Assembly (NCBI GenBank): GCA_008638375.1
Contig: CM018032.1
Location: 36,801,251-36,865,250, forward strand
From: Nyssa sinensis
Taxonomy: Eukaryota; Streptophyta; Magnoliopsida; Cornales; Nyssaceae
Length of the DNA: 64,000 nucleotides
Reading direction: 5' to 3'
Shown: one piece after another, positions 1 through 13,100 of the stretch
Numbering within the stretch: position 1 is the first letter of the stretch
Layout of the letters: every line of letters starts with the position of its first letter
Notes under the pieces: model-generated
Told to the model about the DNA's origin: nothing
The model's input: the letters and a program-made list of their open reading frames with translations, nothing else
Database searches by the model: none
Made by a program: the position numbers and the translations under genes

Positions 1-3000
1 ATTTCCGTTCTAAGTTGCAGGTAATTTTATTGCTATTGCATACTTATGTATGTGTTCTAGTTTTTCCATCTTTTGTTGATGCACTTCCATTCTTGCCTTT
101 GTCAGGAGATGGCATCAGGATTAAAGACTGAAATAGCAAAACAGTTGGTAGATCGTAATGTTTCAAGTTTTAGCATGGCACCTGTTAAGGTTTGCAGATT
201 TAATCAATTTCATGTTTAGAAGTGCATTTGTTAACTTTTTTGATGCAGGGCAACTGTAACAACCTTAGGAATCCGCACCTAAGGAAGGAAAAGTTGTGAA
301 AACTTAGGAATCCGCACCTAGGGAGGGTAATGAAGTCCACAACATTACCAAAGAGAAACAAATTTCATTCGATCATAATCTAAGAATTCATTTACAATCA
401 TCCTTTTTATAAACAAACCATAAAAGATAAACTAACAAAATGATAAAGACCTAAATTATAAAATTCAAAACTATAATAATAAATCTTATCTTATCCTCCA
501 GGGTCAAAAATATATATTCTAAGTGATGATCTTTCTTGTTCCCTATCATTTTTACTGGCTACTTTTCTTTTTTTACTTGCTATCTGTTATTGTACTTTTG
601 TTGCTAATTCATTTTTGTCATTTGAACGTCTCGAAGAGGAGTTATGCATTTGAGCGATCTGATATACCTGTTGGGGAGAATTATGTTATTAAGATCAATT
701 ATCCATTTAAGGTATGTCGCTCATTTTGTAAATTAAATGTTAAGGTGGTTTGAACCATTGAATTATCATGTTCAATCCTTCAATTTGTTATATAATTTCC
801 AAAATAAAATTTCATGATTTGAAAGTTACCGTTTTTAATGTGGTGCCAATGATGTATGTTTTACGTATCTGATTATTAGTCTACTTTATTTTTCGTGAGC
901 TCCTACAAGCTACTAGTTCTGGTTTCAGGACCCGCCCCTTCCTTCAGATCTTAAGGGAGAAACTTTCTCTTCTTTGCTTGGAACTCATTGCAGGTATAAT
1001 TAATCAGAGCTCGTTCCTCATGCCTGATGTTAATTTTTTTAATGATTTTCTTCTGCACACTTTATTACTTCTGGTATACACGTACAAGTTTGGATATGAA
1101 ATCTTAATGAGGATCACCAATTTATAAATCTATTTATTTGATAAGAAGCAACCTATGTACATCAGGGTTTTATACTTCACAATTTAGCCTTTGTTTTCAT
1201 GTATTGATAATTTCCCATTTGTGTGGATTTTTTGGTATGCTCTTGAGGGAGAGTGAGAGTGCACACTCTTTCTGTTGTACATAAATCACCATAGGTTGTA
1301 GATGTGGAAATGTATTTATTGTACTTGGTCGCTAAACTCCTTGCTCACCAGTGAGGGAAGAAAAGGACGGGATGAGTAGATGACATCGTTTCAGCAATTA
1401 GCTGTGTTGTTTGTTATCAAGTTCAATGTCTTGTTTGGATAATAAACTTTCTGTCTTTTGGAGATTTTCTTATGATAATATTTGAAGAATTTGTCCATGG
1501 TCAATCAACTTTCACATATTAATTTGAATTCCATTCTTTAAATTTTTTCTTTTGTTTACCAACTTTTCTTTTGATAAGTTACTTACCAACAAAATTACCT
1601 ATTGCAAAATGGAAAAGAGGAATCTCTCTCTGCCTCTCTCTTAATGTGAAGTACTTTTAAGTTAAATTTTACTTCATTTTGTGAATAGAGAAGAAGAGCT
1701 TGAAACTGGTGCCTCTGTGGTTCAGTTTCATATTTCACAAAGCAGCTTGTGTTGAAACTTTTAGTTGACGTTACCTATATTTTGAAACAGCCTTTTAGCT
1801 TTCCACTGGTAAGGACAGTGGCCAGTATGATCTATGTTAGATCAGGTTTGTTCCTATCCAAGGTTGTGCACTTGTGCTGTACCCGCTGTTTTGATTTTGG
1901 GGATAGGGTACTGTACTAGGTCCAAGTCAAGTACAAGGGCCCTGATTCACTAACTACTTATAAAGTCAAGGATCCTGCACTTTCTACAGTTAAATCACTG
2001 TTCATGGTACCCTGTGCCTATCATGAACGAAAAATTACAACCCTCAATTAACTTTGTTATCCTTAACATGAGTATGTGATTTCTTCTTCTTTTGTTTTTT
2101 TAAATTTGTTATTTTAGTGAATTTTTTCACCACTACTGTCTGCAGTGCTTTGGAGCTTTTTCTTATTAAAAGAAAGATAAGGGGACCTTCCTGGCTATCA
2201 ATATCAAAATTCTCTAGCTGTCCAGCTCCTCAGCGTGTGAGGCTTCAAAATCTGCACTTGGATTATCATTTCAATAATGCTTTCTGTTGTTTTAATGCAT
2301 ATTATCGGGCATTTTTTTTTTTAAAATAAAATAGCTTGGTTGCATTCTGGGACAGGTAAGCTGGTGCAAATTTGAGGTTATTGTTGATTGTCCAAAGGAC
2401 ATACAAATTTCGATTTCCTCAAAGAATACAGCAGAGATTCCTCCAGTGGTTGTCACAGCTATAAATCTGAAAACTATCATCAATGACAAACAGAATGTAA
2501 ATGAAATTGTCTCTGCATCTGTCATCTGCTGTCACAAGGCCAAGGTATGTTAGATGTAGTCTGTTAGTAATGTCAATTGCAACACGATAAAAGATATTGA
2601 TCATTAGGGTACTTGACATGTTTAGTTTTCTGGAGTCTGTCATTGGCCCTGGATGTACATAATCTTACCTCGTTTTTTACTCATCAAAAAATATCTTATT
2701 AATGTTATGCTACAGGTAATGTTGGCTAATTTTCTGACTTGAATTAATGAGATGATGTCTTAGAGAAAATGTGGAGTTGTTTATTTTATTTTATATTTGA
2801 TAATGACATTAGAGAATTTTTATCATCTGATTCTTATGAAATGGATGTCGTGATAGATATCTTGTTTAATCGATTCTTATTTGACAGAGTTAGATGTTGT
2901 CTTAGGACCTAGAGTCAGGGGCTCTGTCTTTTTGCTGTGAGTCATTATGCACTTTAAAGTGAACATTTTTTGGGTGGGCATTTTTTTTTTTAAATGTTTG

Positions 3001-6000
3001 AGTGGTCTTTTTGTGTGTCAAATCAAGGTTACAGGAAACATACGGTTTTTTTCCCGAGAGAATTGAGGTGAAGTGAGCCTAGTAATCCTATTCCCATAGA
3101 TAGCAAAAAAAAAAATTCTCTGCTGCTTTGTTGAGGTAGGCCATAGTTACCACAATTAGCTCCCCCCTAGCGAATTGTGAATTGGGATTGCATGATCCAA
3201 AACATGGATCATGAGCGATTTGGAACACAAGATTTAACGTTCCAATCTAAAATATTAAAAGTCCCAAAAACATTATACAACAGACACGAAAATACATACA
3301 CACATCATTAGAATTTTATTTTATAATTTTATAATGGCTTGAATTCGTTGAAATCTTTTTGGTGTATATATATACATATAAATATTATTACCAATACAAT
3401 CAAAAAATATATCATGTTCCAAATAAACGTATTTTGTTCTAACAAAGCAATCTGAAAAAGCCTACCCATAACGTACATATTTTATAACAAGTGACGATCT
3501 ATGTTCCTGTTCCCTATACCATAACGATCCATGTTCCAGGTAACATTGATGTGGATACACTGATGAACCACATAATTTTGCTATACATGTGCTCTAGATT
3601 TGATTAATCGATTGTTTCATTGTCATATCTAGTGATTTTATCTCATGCATGATACGAGTGTATAAGAATCACCATGCAGATAATGTATACATGCCAAGCT
3701 TGGAAAAATTAGATCTTTGTTAAGCTTAATCGAGTTGAATGATTTTGTGATGTGAAGGCATTCTTTCCATGGTAATTAGCTCCCTTGTAAAAACTCTTTC
3801 TCATTGTTAAAAAACAAAAAGTCGCTTATCAACAAAAGAAAGAAGAAAATGAAACACGAAGTTCCAAAAATTATATCCCTTTGGAATGACCTAAGATCAT
3901 AGATACATTGATTCTCAACTGAACTTAAAAGTTCACTCCTGAACATGGTTATCACAATTCGCTCCTCCCTTAGCGAATTGTGAATTGGGATCGCACGATT
4001 CAAAACATGGATCATTAGCGATTTAGAACACAAGATTTAGCGTTCCAATTTAAAATATCAAAAGTTTCCAAAAAATCATACAAAATACACACATATCATT
4101 GGAATTTTATTTTATAATGGCTTGGATTCGTTGAAATTTTTTTGGTGTTTATATATACATACCAATATTATTACAAATACAATCAAAAAGCATATCATGT
4201 TCCAAATAAATACGTATTTCGTTCCAAGCAATCCAAAGAAGCCTATTCTTAATGTACTATGTTTTATAACAAGTGACGATCTACGTTCCCGTTCCCGTTC
4301 CCTGTACCATAACGATCCACGTTCCATGTAACATTGCTCCTGAATGACTTGCACATTTTGGAGCCACCAAGGTTCAGGCTATTGTCAGATTCCAAATATC
4401 TTTGTTGGTTATAATTTGTCTGCTGCATTTGTTGATTGAGCACAAAACATGTTGACTCTGATTTATCTCATTTAATTGTATTTTTGAACTAGATCAGCTA
4501 CTAATTGTGTGAATGGACCATAACAGATTGACACTCCCACATTAGCCTCAGAATGGACAAAACCTGGTATGCTTAGCCATTTAACTGTTGTGCGGAAGCT
4601 TGAGGGAGGCATATTTCCAATGGGATTTACTAAAGAGGCCACAGATAAAAATTCAAAAGCTGGGTCAAATGTTATCAGTTTTGAAAGCAGGCAGGTTTTG
4701 GTTGTAAATCATGTTCATTGTCAACTGTTTCCTTTGTCTGGGTGTAGACTTTTCTGGTAGTATTATTTGTTCCAGTTCCAGTGATTGAAGTGCTTCCTCT
4801 CTTCCTTGTTTATTTGTACAATTTGCAGTGAAAGAGCTTTATTAAATCGTCTGATGATTGAATTACACAAGTTGGATAGTGATGTTCTTGTTGGGCACAA
4901 TATTTCTGGGTTTGATCTGAATGTTCTCCTTCACAGAGCTCAGGTGGGAAGATTAGATCAGTGCTTGCTATTAAGCAAGTATATCAATGCATTCTATATT
5001 TTCATCTCAGTGTGTTGATTTTTGATACGTATCATGGAGCATCTGATGGCAGTTTATCATTTTTATCATTTATGATGATAACTATGGTACCCAGCAGTCA
5101 GATTAGCTTTCGAAGGCAAGGGAGGTGAACTCCAACTGCTGATTAGATGCAGTTTCTATTTGGATTATGTGATGCCATCAAGGGGTTGCAAAATAGCTTT
5201 ACTGTTGAGTTAAAGTATAAACAGCTTACTGTTACATACACCAATAATGATTTCTACAGATTTCCGTATTTTTTTATCAATAGTCATATTACAATAAAAT
5301 TTTCATTTTTCATAATTTTTTTTACACTAAATGCAATCTTCTACAGCTGTGTGCAATTGTACCTAAGATGTCCATCTTTCCCCTCATTCTGCAGGCTTGC
5401 AAAGTGCCTAGCAGTACGTGGTCCAAAATAGGCCGTCTCAAGCGCTCTGTGATGCCTAAACTTACTAGAGGAAACACCATTTTTGGGTCTGGAGCGAGTC
5501 CGGGGATAATGTCTTGCATTGCAGGTCGGCTCTTATGTGATACATTTTTGTGTTCACGTGACCTATTGAGAGAGGTACAATAGTTAGCTGGTTGAATTTC
5601 TCATGAAAGGACTTAGTAATCCCAATATAATTTGATTTCTCAACTATGAAATCTGTCTTTTCCAGGTCAGTTATTCTCTGACACAACTTGCAAAGACTCA
5701 GCTGAACAAAGATCGGAAGGAGATTGCTCCACATGATATTCCTGTGATGTTTCAAAAGTCTGAATCCCTTTTGGAACTTGTAGGTTCTCATGCTTAATTT
5801 AGTTCTTACGATTGTCATGCTTTTTTTTCAGAATGTACATGGGGCTAGGTTTGACAAGTTTTGGTAGGTTTTAATAGTAATTTGTTATCTTACTGGATTA
5901 TTGGAGAAAATTGAAAAAATATAAAAAGAGAAGAGAAAAAAGGAAATGTACTGAGGGAGTACTTGGGATGGAAGCTTCCATCTTACATCATGGTTGAAGG

Positions 6001-7118
6001 TTGTGTTTTTTCCTTGTCAAACATCATGGTTGTCAAAGCCAGTAGGACCATCTGAGTTTAACTACGTTTCAGTGACTCCCACAACAATTTCCCATTATTA
6101 CAAAGCAATGGATTGTCATGTGTGGATCACACTAGTGATGTTAGCCTTGTGCTCTATCTATAGCAGAACATCATGATTTAATTAGTTTCTAATAACCAGA
6201 TTAGCTAATAGTGATATCGGCTTCTTACCAGGTGACGAAGCTGTTTCCCTCTTAGAAAATGATAAATTGGTCAACTCTGCCTACTATTATTGGAAAATTA
6301 GTACTTTTGTATGCATCTGAGTAATATGCGTCTCATGGTGTATTTAATGTCATCAGATTGAATATGGTGAGACAGATGCATGGTTATCAATGGAACTCAT
6401 GTTTCATTTGAGTATTCTCCCGCTTACACGTCAGCTGACTAATATCAGTGGTAATCTCTGGGGAAAAACTCTACAGGTGAATCATTGCAATATCCTTCCT
6501 GTTATCTACGTTCTTACAAACTGTTTATGGACTTAACTTCAAAATTAAAAGTTGTCCACATCTAATATATGTGGTTTTAGGGTGCTAGGGCACAAAGAGT
6601 AGAATATCTTTTGTTGCATGCATTCCATGCAAAGAAACATATTGTTCCGGACAAGTTTTCTTCTCATCCAAAGGAAACAAAAGTGACAAAACGCAAACTG
6701 AATCATGTTGCTGAGGACAAAGAAATTGATGATCTGGATGTTGATGAAGCAAATTTTGAGAATGAGTCTCCACACAATGATCATGGGAAAGCTAGAAAAG
6801 GCCCTGCCTATTCTGGTGGATTAGTCTTGGAGCCAAAAAGAGGTTTATACGACAAGTATATATTACTTCTGGACTTTAATAGTCTCTACCCTTCTATCAT
6901 TCAGGTTTATTATGTTTCCTTCATACCTCCCTGCTCCTTTTTTCATGAATGATTTTTAAAATTGATCTTAATTAGTGGTGTTTTTGTTATATGACGTGTG
7001 CATTCATTCCTGTTTGCTTTAACAGGAGTACAATATCTGCTTTACAACTGTTGAAAGATCTCTGGATGCATCGATTCCTCGTTTACCATCTAGTAAAAAG
7101 ACTGGAGTTTTACCGGAG
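1..7118 (+). CDS. POLA1: POLA1 exons 1-13: N-terminal, exonuclease-like and motif A region
   Basis: Exons 2-6 encode the segment before the exonuclease-like domain (for example [10 protein letters not shown] at exon 3 and [11 protein letters not shown] at exon 6). Exons 7-10 encode the inactive exonuclease fold, with [15 protein letters not shown] in exon 8 and [10 protein letters not shown] in exon 9. Exon 12 (6581-6904) ends with polymerase motif [12 protein letters not shown], whose first Asp is a catalytic metal ligand. Exon 13 ends at VLPE and joins LLKN of exon 14 without loss, so the long intron between them hides no missing exon. Intron 7 needs a GC donor at 4691. All joins conserve phase. 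Family assignment is from recognised motifs. Confidence 0.95.
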
Positions 7119-10100
7119 GTATAAAACCTTATGATGCATTTTTTATGCTTATTGTATTGAGGAGATTGAAAATTATAAAACTGTTTTGAATCTTTAAAAA
7201 TTTAAATTGAATCCTAATGAGAAGAAAAATCAAATTTGGTGTCCAATACATATAAGATATCATTAGGGGATATAACTATAATTTAAAAGGAAAAGGTTGA
7301 GGTTAGGATTCTTAGCTTCAATAAATTTTGTTATGAGGGGGATTTGATGACAGCCATGAATATTTTCATACATATAATTTCTAAGCTAAAATGAAGTTGA
7401 TACGAGAATTTGACCTCCCTGATTTTGGGTACCTCTCCTTGGTACTTCCATCTCTTTTTTAAGAAATGTATATTCTAAGGTCTGGACTTGCCTTAGTAAT
7501 TTTGCATAGAACATTGAAATTTTTCTTGCTTTTGCACGGTGATAGTTTATTATGCATTCAATTTATTGTATTTGTGTTATGACAATTTGTGAATTGTTAT
7601 TATTATAATACAAACTACTAACTTAAGGGATAAGAAAGCTACAGACTTTAATTGCATTAAGTGAATAAAAGGGTGAAGACTCAATAGTCTTAGAAAAATA
7701 ATGATGAAATTAAAGAGAGGTGAAAAAGTAAATTTGAGAAGTTATTGAATAAAAACCGTATAGAAAACTTAAGTGTAGAGAACCCCGGGGAGGTTAAGTA
7801 AAACATATTTTTTCGTAGGACCCTAAGTTCAAGGCAAAAAAAGATGCATTGAGAATATGTAGGATTTGAGAAGAAATAGTATTTTGTCCCTTTGGGGACA
7901 ACTGATAAAATAGGAAGAAATAGTACTTCTAATGAGATTTGGAAGTGTTTAGAGGAGGAAAGCATGTCTTGGCTAACACATTTATTTAATAAGATCATAA
8001 TAACTAAAAAAAAATGTATGAGGAGTGGCGAAAGAGTATTTTAGTACCTATATATGAAAATAAGGGAACATGCAAAGTTCTACAAATTTTTGTGGTATTA
8101 AATTAATGAGTCATACTATAAAACTTTGGGAGAGAGTAATCAAAATTTCAAACACTGATCAAAATTAAAACAATGCTTTTTGTTGCTGACATTGTTTTAA
8201 TTGATGAAACTAAATAACGATAAATATTAAATTAGAGGTTTTAAGAGAGACTTTAGTATTAAAAACCAATACATGGAATGTAATTTTAGGAAAATTAGGA
8301 ACATAAATGGGAATGTTGTGAATATTGAAAATCAAAAGATAAAGGAGGGATAAATTGAAGATGATATTAATTGTAGAATTAAAACAAGATGGGTTAAGTT
8401 GAGGAGTGCTTTTGGCATATAGTGTATTGATATATCTATATCTATACTATATGTAAATTTACCAAAGGCCTTATTGTGTTTTTACAAAAAGTGTTTTACA
8501 CTTTTATTGATCAAAATATTATTTATCCTCCGACAACATAACATTCATTTTTTTTTATTTATTTATTGCATAACTCCTTTCCCTATCATTGACTTCTTAT
8601 AGTAATTTTCTTTCCATATCATTAGACTCCTTTCAATTACTTTTTTAACAATTCTTTTTCTTTTAGGATTCTTAAATGATCTTTTTATTTCCTTTATCCT
8701 TTGACAACATGATATCCATTTCTTATTTTTTTTTGTATGGCTCCTTTCCATATCATTAGACGCTTTCTTATAATAACTTTCTTTCCATACAATTAGACTC
8801 CTTATAACACCTTTTTACAATTCTTTTTTCTTTTAAGATACTTTAATTTTCTCCACTGTTTTTTCCTTTAAGATTTGGATGCAAATATCCTTTTGTTTTT
8901 TTTTTTTTTTTTTCTTTCTTTTGTTTCCTTTTTCTTTTGCAAAACTACTTTCCACATTATTAGTCTCCTTAGAATAACTCTTTATACAATTCTTTTTTTT
9001 TTTTTTTTTTAAATTCTTAAATTTTCTCCACTGCTAATTTTTTACACAATTTTATAGTTGTGACATTCTAAATTTATAATTAAAAACAATCTCATATATA
9101 TATAATTAAAAAAATCTCTGTGGAAATCCCGAATGATTTGAAGGGGATTTGGAGGAGATTGTGGTGGGAGATTGAGGCTATAATGAGATCCGATATTTAG
9201 GCTAATTGTTTGGGTTGACTTTTATGTTTCCATGTTTTTTGATTCTCTTTGTACATGTTAAATAGGGATCGAGTATGTAAAGAATATATAACAATTGAAT
9301 AAAAGATTGATTCAATTTCCATATTCTCATTGTCTTCATGGTATCAGAGTTGTGGTTACTCTGAAAACCCTAGCAAGCCATGGCCGCCAGCCATGAGTCT
9401 ACCCAGTCGGTAACTCAGGAAGGAGAATTAGAGGTAATCTCCTCCATAGGTTCGGCCAGCGGGTTTGAAAATTCCTCAATTCATCTTACCGTAGAAAAGC
9501 TGAATGGTAAGAACTACCGAGAATGGGCCCAATACATCAAGTTGGTCATCGACGGCAAAGGCAAACTTGGTTTCCTTACTGGCAAGACCAAACAACCACC
9601 TCCCAGCGACGTAGCAGCCTTCTAGAAATGGCATTCTGAGAATTCCTTCAGTAACCTCCTGCTTGATCAACTCCATGCGACCAACAATCGGTAAGACATA
9701 CATGTTTTTGCTGACAGTGAAAGACGTGTGGGAAGCTGTTCGCGAAACCTAGTCCGACGCCCAGAATGCCTCTCAAATCTTCAAGATGAAGACTCGGCTG
9801 TGGCAGATGAAGCAGGGAGATAGAAGGTGACGGAATACTACACGGAGATGCTGGGTTTGTGGCAGGAACTGGACCTCAGCTGTGAAGAATCTTGGGAGTG
9901 CACGGGTGATAGTGTGCGATTCAAGAAAAGAATGGAGAACGAGAGTGTATGAGTTTCTGGCTGGGCTCAACAGAGAGCTCGATGATGTGAGGAGCCGAGT
10001 CTTGGGTCGCCGGCCATTACCGTCCATTTCGAGAGGTGTTCTCCGAAGTTCGACGTGAAGAGAGTAGAAGAAAGGTGATGTTAAAGGAGAAAATAGCGCC

Positions 10101-13100
10101 TGGGCCCGAAGCTTCTGCCCTTGTAACCCGTGGGCCTCCCACAGGATCCGGCTTGAGACAAAATAAAAGACTATTTTGTGACCATTGCAAAAAATCGGGC
10201 CATTCCAAAGATACTTGTTGGGCCTTACATGGCAAGCCTGCTGACTGGAAGCCCAGACAGCCCAACAAATCCCACGAGTACCAGGCCACAACTGAACAGT
10301 AGATAGAAACAGGTGCTCCAACCCATTACGCTCAGTCGGCCTTTATTGAGGGTTTTAACCTCGAGCAACTTGAGAAGCTATATGCTCTTTTTTCGACCTT
10401 TCAAGCCTCGGGTCAGTCTTCTACTCCTCTGCCATCGGGTTCCTTAGCCCACAAAGGTACTTTTTTGACTGCTCTTAGTACCACTTCGCGCCTTACTCCC
10501 TGGATTATTGACACTGGTGCATCCGACCATATGACTGATGCCCATAATTTATTTTCCACATATTCACCTTGTGCTGGTAACTTGAAAGTAAAAATTGCAG
10601 ATGATACTTTATCCCCAGTAGCTGGCAAGGGGAGTATCCGTATCTCAGAATTTATTACTTTGGAGTCTGTCCTTCATCTTCCTAATCTCTCTTGCAATCT
10701 GTTGTTCGTTAGTCAGCTAACCAAACAATCTCATTACTCAGCTACATTTTTGTCTTCTCATTGTGTCTTTCAGGACCTATCATCGGGGAAGACGATTGGT
10801 AGTGCTAAGCAATGCGAGGGGCTCTACTACTTTGATGACGTTCCCAATAGGACCCATAAAAAATAGTTTATTACCTTTATTGATGACCATTCTCGTATCT
10901 GTTGGGTGTATTTACTAAACGATAAATCTGAGGTTAGTTCTGTATTCATGAACTTCTACACTATGATTTACACTCAATTTCACACAAAAATCCAAATTCT
11001 TCGTACTGATAATGGCACTGAGTACTTTAATTATTCTTTGGGCCCCTATCTTCAAGACAAATGTATTTTTCACCAGAGTTCTTGCGTTCACACTCCCCAA
11101 CAAAATGGGGTTGCTGAACGGAAAAATCGACATATTCTTGAGGTAGCTTGTGCCTTACTGTTCACCTCTCACATGAAAAATAAATTTTGGGATGATGCCA
11201 TTCTAACCTCCACATTCCTCATCAATCGAATGCCTAGTCGGGTTCTCTCATTTGCAACCCCTCTCCAAAAATTCTAGGAGACCTTCCCTGATTCTCGGAT
11301 TAGTTCATCTCTCCCACTTCAGTGTTTTCGGGTCCACGGTGTTTGTCCACATTCACGCCTCCCAATGTAATTAGTTGGATCTTAGAGCTCTCAAATGTTT
11401 CTTCCTTGGCTACTCTCTCACTCAGAAGGGTTACAAATGTTATGACCTTCTCTTACAGAAGTTATATGTTAGTCTGGATGTCACATTTTTTGAGCATACT
11501 CCCTACTACTCGCTTCAGGGGGAGTCCTTGAGTGAAGCTCGACCCTCAGACACCGACTTCGATGTTGCGATCTTTGAATCTACCCCATAAAATACACCCT
11601 CTCCTTCTTTGTCCAACACAGAAGGAATCTTGAACTCAGGGGGAGGTGTGGGAAAACAAACAGATAGGGAGATACTTGTCTACTCAAGGAGACCTAAATC
11701 AAAGCCCAATGAGACTCTCGCATCCGAAGCACTAAAAGAGTCAGAACCGGTGATAGCTCTGACTACTCATGAGCCCAAACCCAATCCCGACCAGGTAAAA
11801 AATCTTGATGACTTACCCATTGCTCTTAGAAAACAACCTTGTTCATGTACTCTCCATCCTATCTCAAAATTTGTATCTTACAATGCTCTTTTTGCCAAGT
11901 GTCGTGCTTTTACGTCTAATCTTGACAGAATCCAGTTTCCTAAGAATATTCAAGAAGCCTTGTAGATTCCAGAATGGAGAGAAGCAGTGATGGAAGAAAT
12001 AAGGGCATTAAAAAAAAATGGAACTTGGGAGGTGATGACTTTGCCAAGGGGGAAGAAACCAGTGGACTGTAAGTGGGTGTTCACGGTGAAGTACAAGGCG
12101 GATGGCACAGTAGAATGGTACAAAGCCCGCCTAGTTGCAAAGGGGTTCACTCAGACATACGGTATTGACTACACCGAGACATTTGCACCAGTAGCAAAGC
12201 TGAATACTATATAGGTTCTCTTGTCCTTGACAGCAAACCTTGGACTGGCCACTCCATCAGTTTGACATCAAAAATGCTTTTCTGAATGGTGAGCTAGAGG
12301 AAGAAGTGTCCATGACGCTACCACCAGGATTTTACGAGGGAGAAGAAACCAGAGTATGTAAATTGAAGAAATCCCTGTATGGACTCAAACAATCACCGAG
12401 AGCTTGGTTTGATAGATTTGCGAAGGTGATGAAGAATCAAGGATATACCAATAGGGACAGTCAAATCACACTATGTTCTTCAAACAATCCAATGATGGAA
12501 GGAGGACCATCCTGATCATGTACGCCGACAACATCATTCTCACTGGAGATAACACAGGAGAGGTGGAAAGATTGAAGGTCTTAGCCACAGAGTTTGAGGT
12601 AAAAAAACCTAGGTCAAATGCGATACTTTTTGGGAATGGAAGTCGCCAGATCAAGGAAGGGAATTAGCGTCTCCCAGAGAAAGTATGTACTTGACCTTTT
12701 GATTGAGACTAGTATGCTTGGTTGCAAGTCAAAAGCGATTCTTCGATCGAGGTAGGAAAAAGAATGGAAGACGTTGGAAAGCCTGTGGATAGAGAAAGAT
12801 ATCAGAGACTAGTAGGTAGATTGATTTACCTATCTCGCACTAGACCTGACATTGCTTTCGCTATAAGTGTGGTCAGTCAGCACATGCATTCATCAAAGGA
12901 GAGTCACCTAGAAGTGGTATATAAGATTCTTAGATATCTGAAAGGCTCTCCAAGGTGAGGTCTATTCTTTAAGAAAGGAGACAGTAAGAAGATAAAGATC
13001 TATACAGATGCAAATTGGGCAGGATCAGCAGAAGACAGAAGGTCTACTACTGGCTACTGTACCTATGTTTGGGGAAATCTAGTAACATGGAGGAGTAAGA

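Noticed and set aside
4691..4700. GT donor at 4695 for POLA1 intron 7
   Set aside because: It would shift exon 8 to start with TGA and add RQ; the GC donor at 4691 gives the family-like FESSERALL join.
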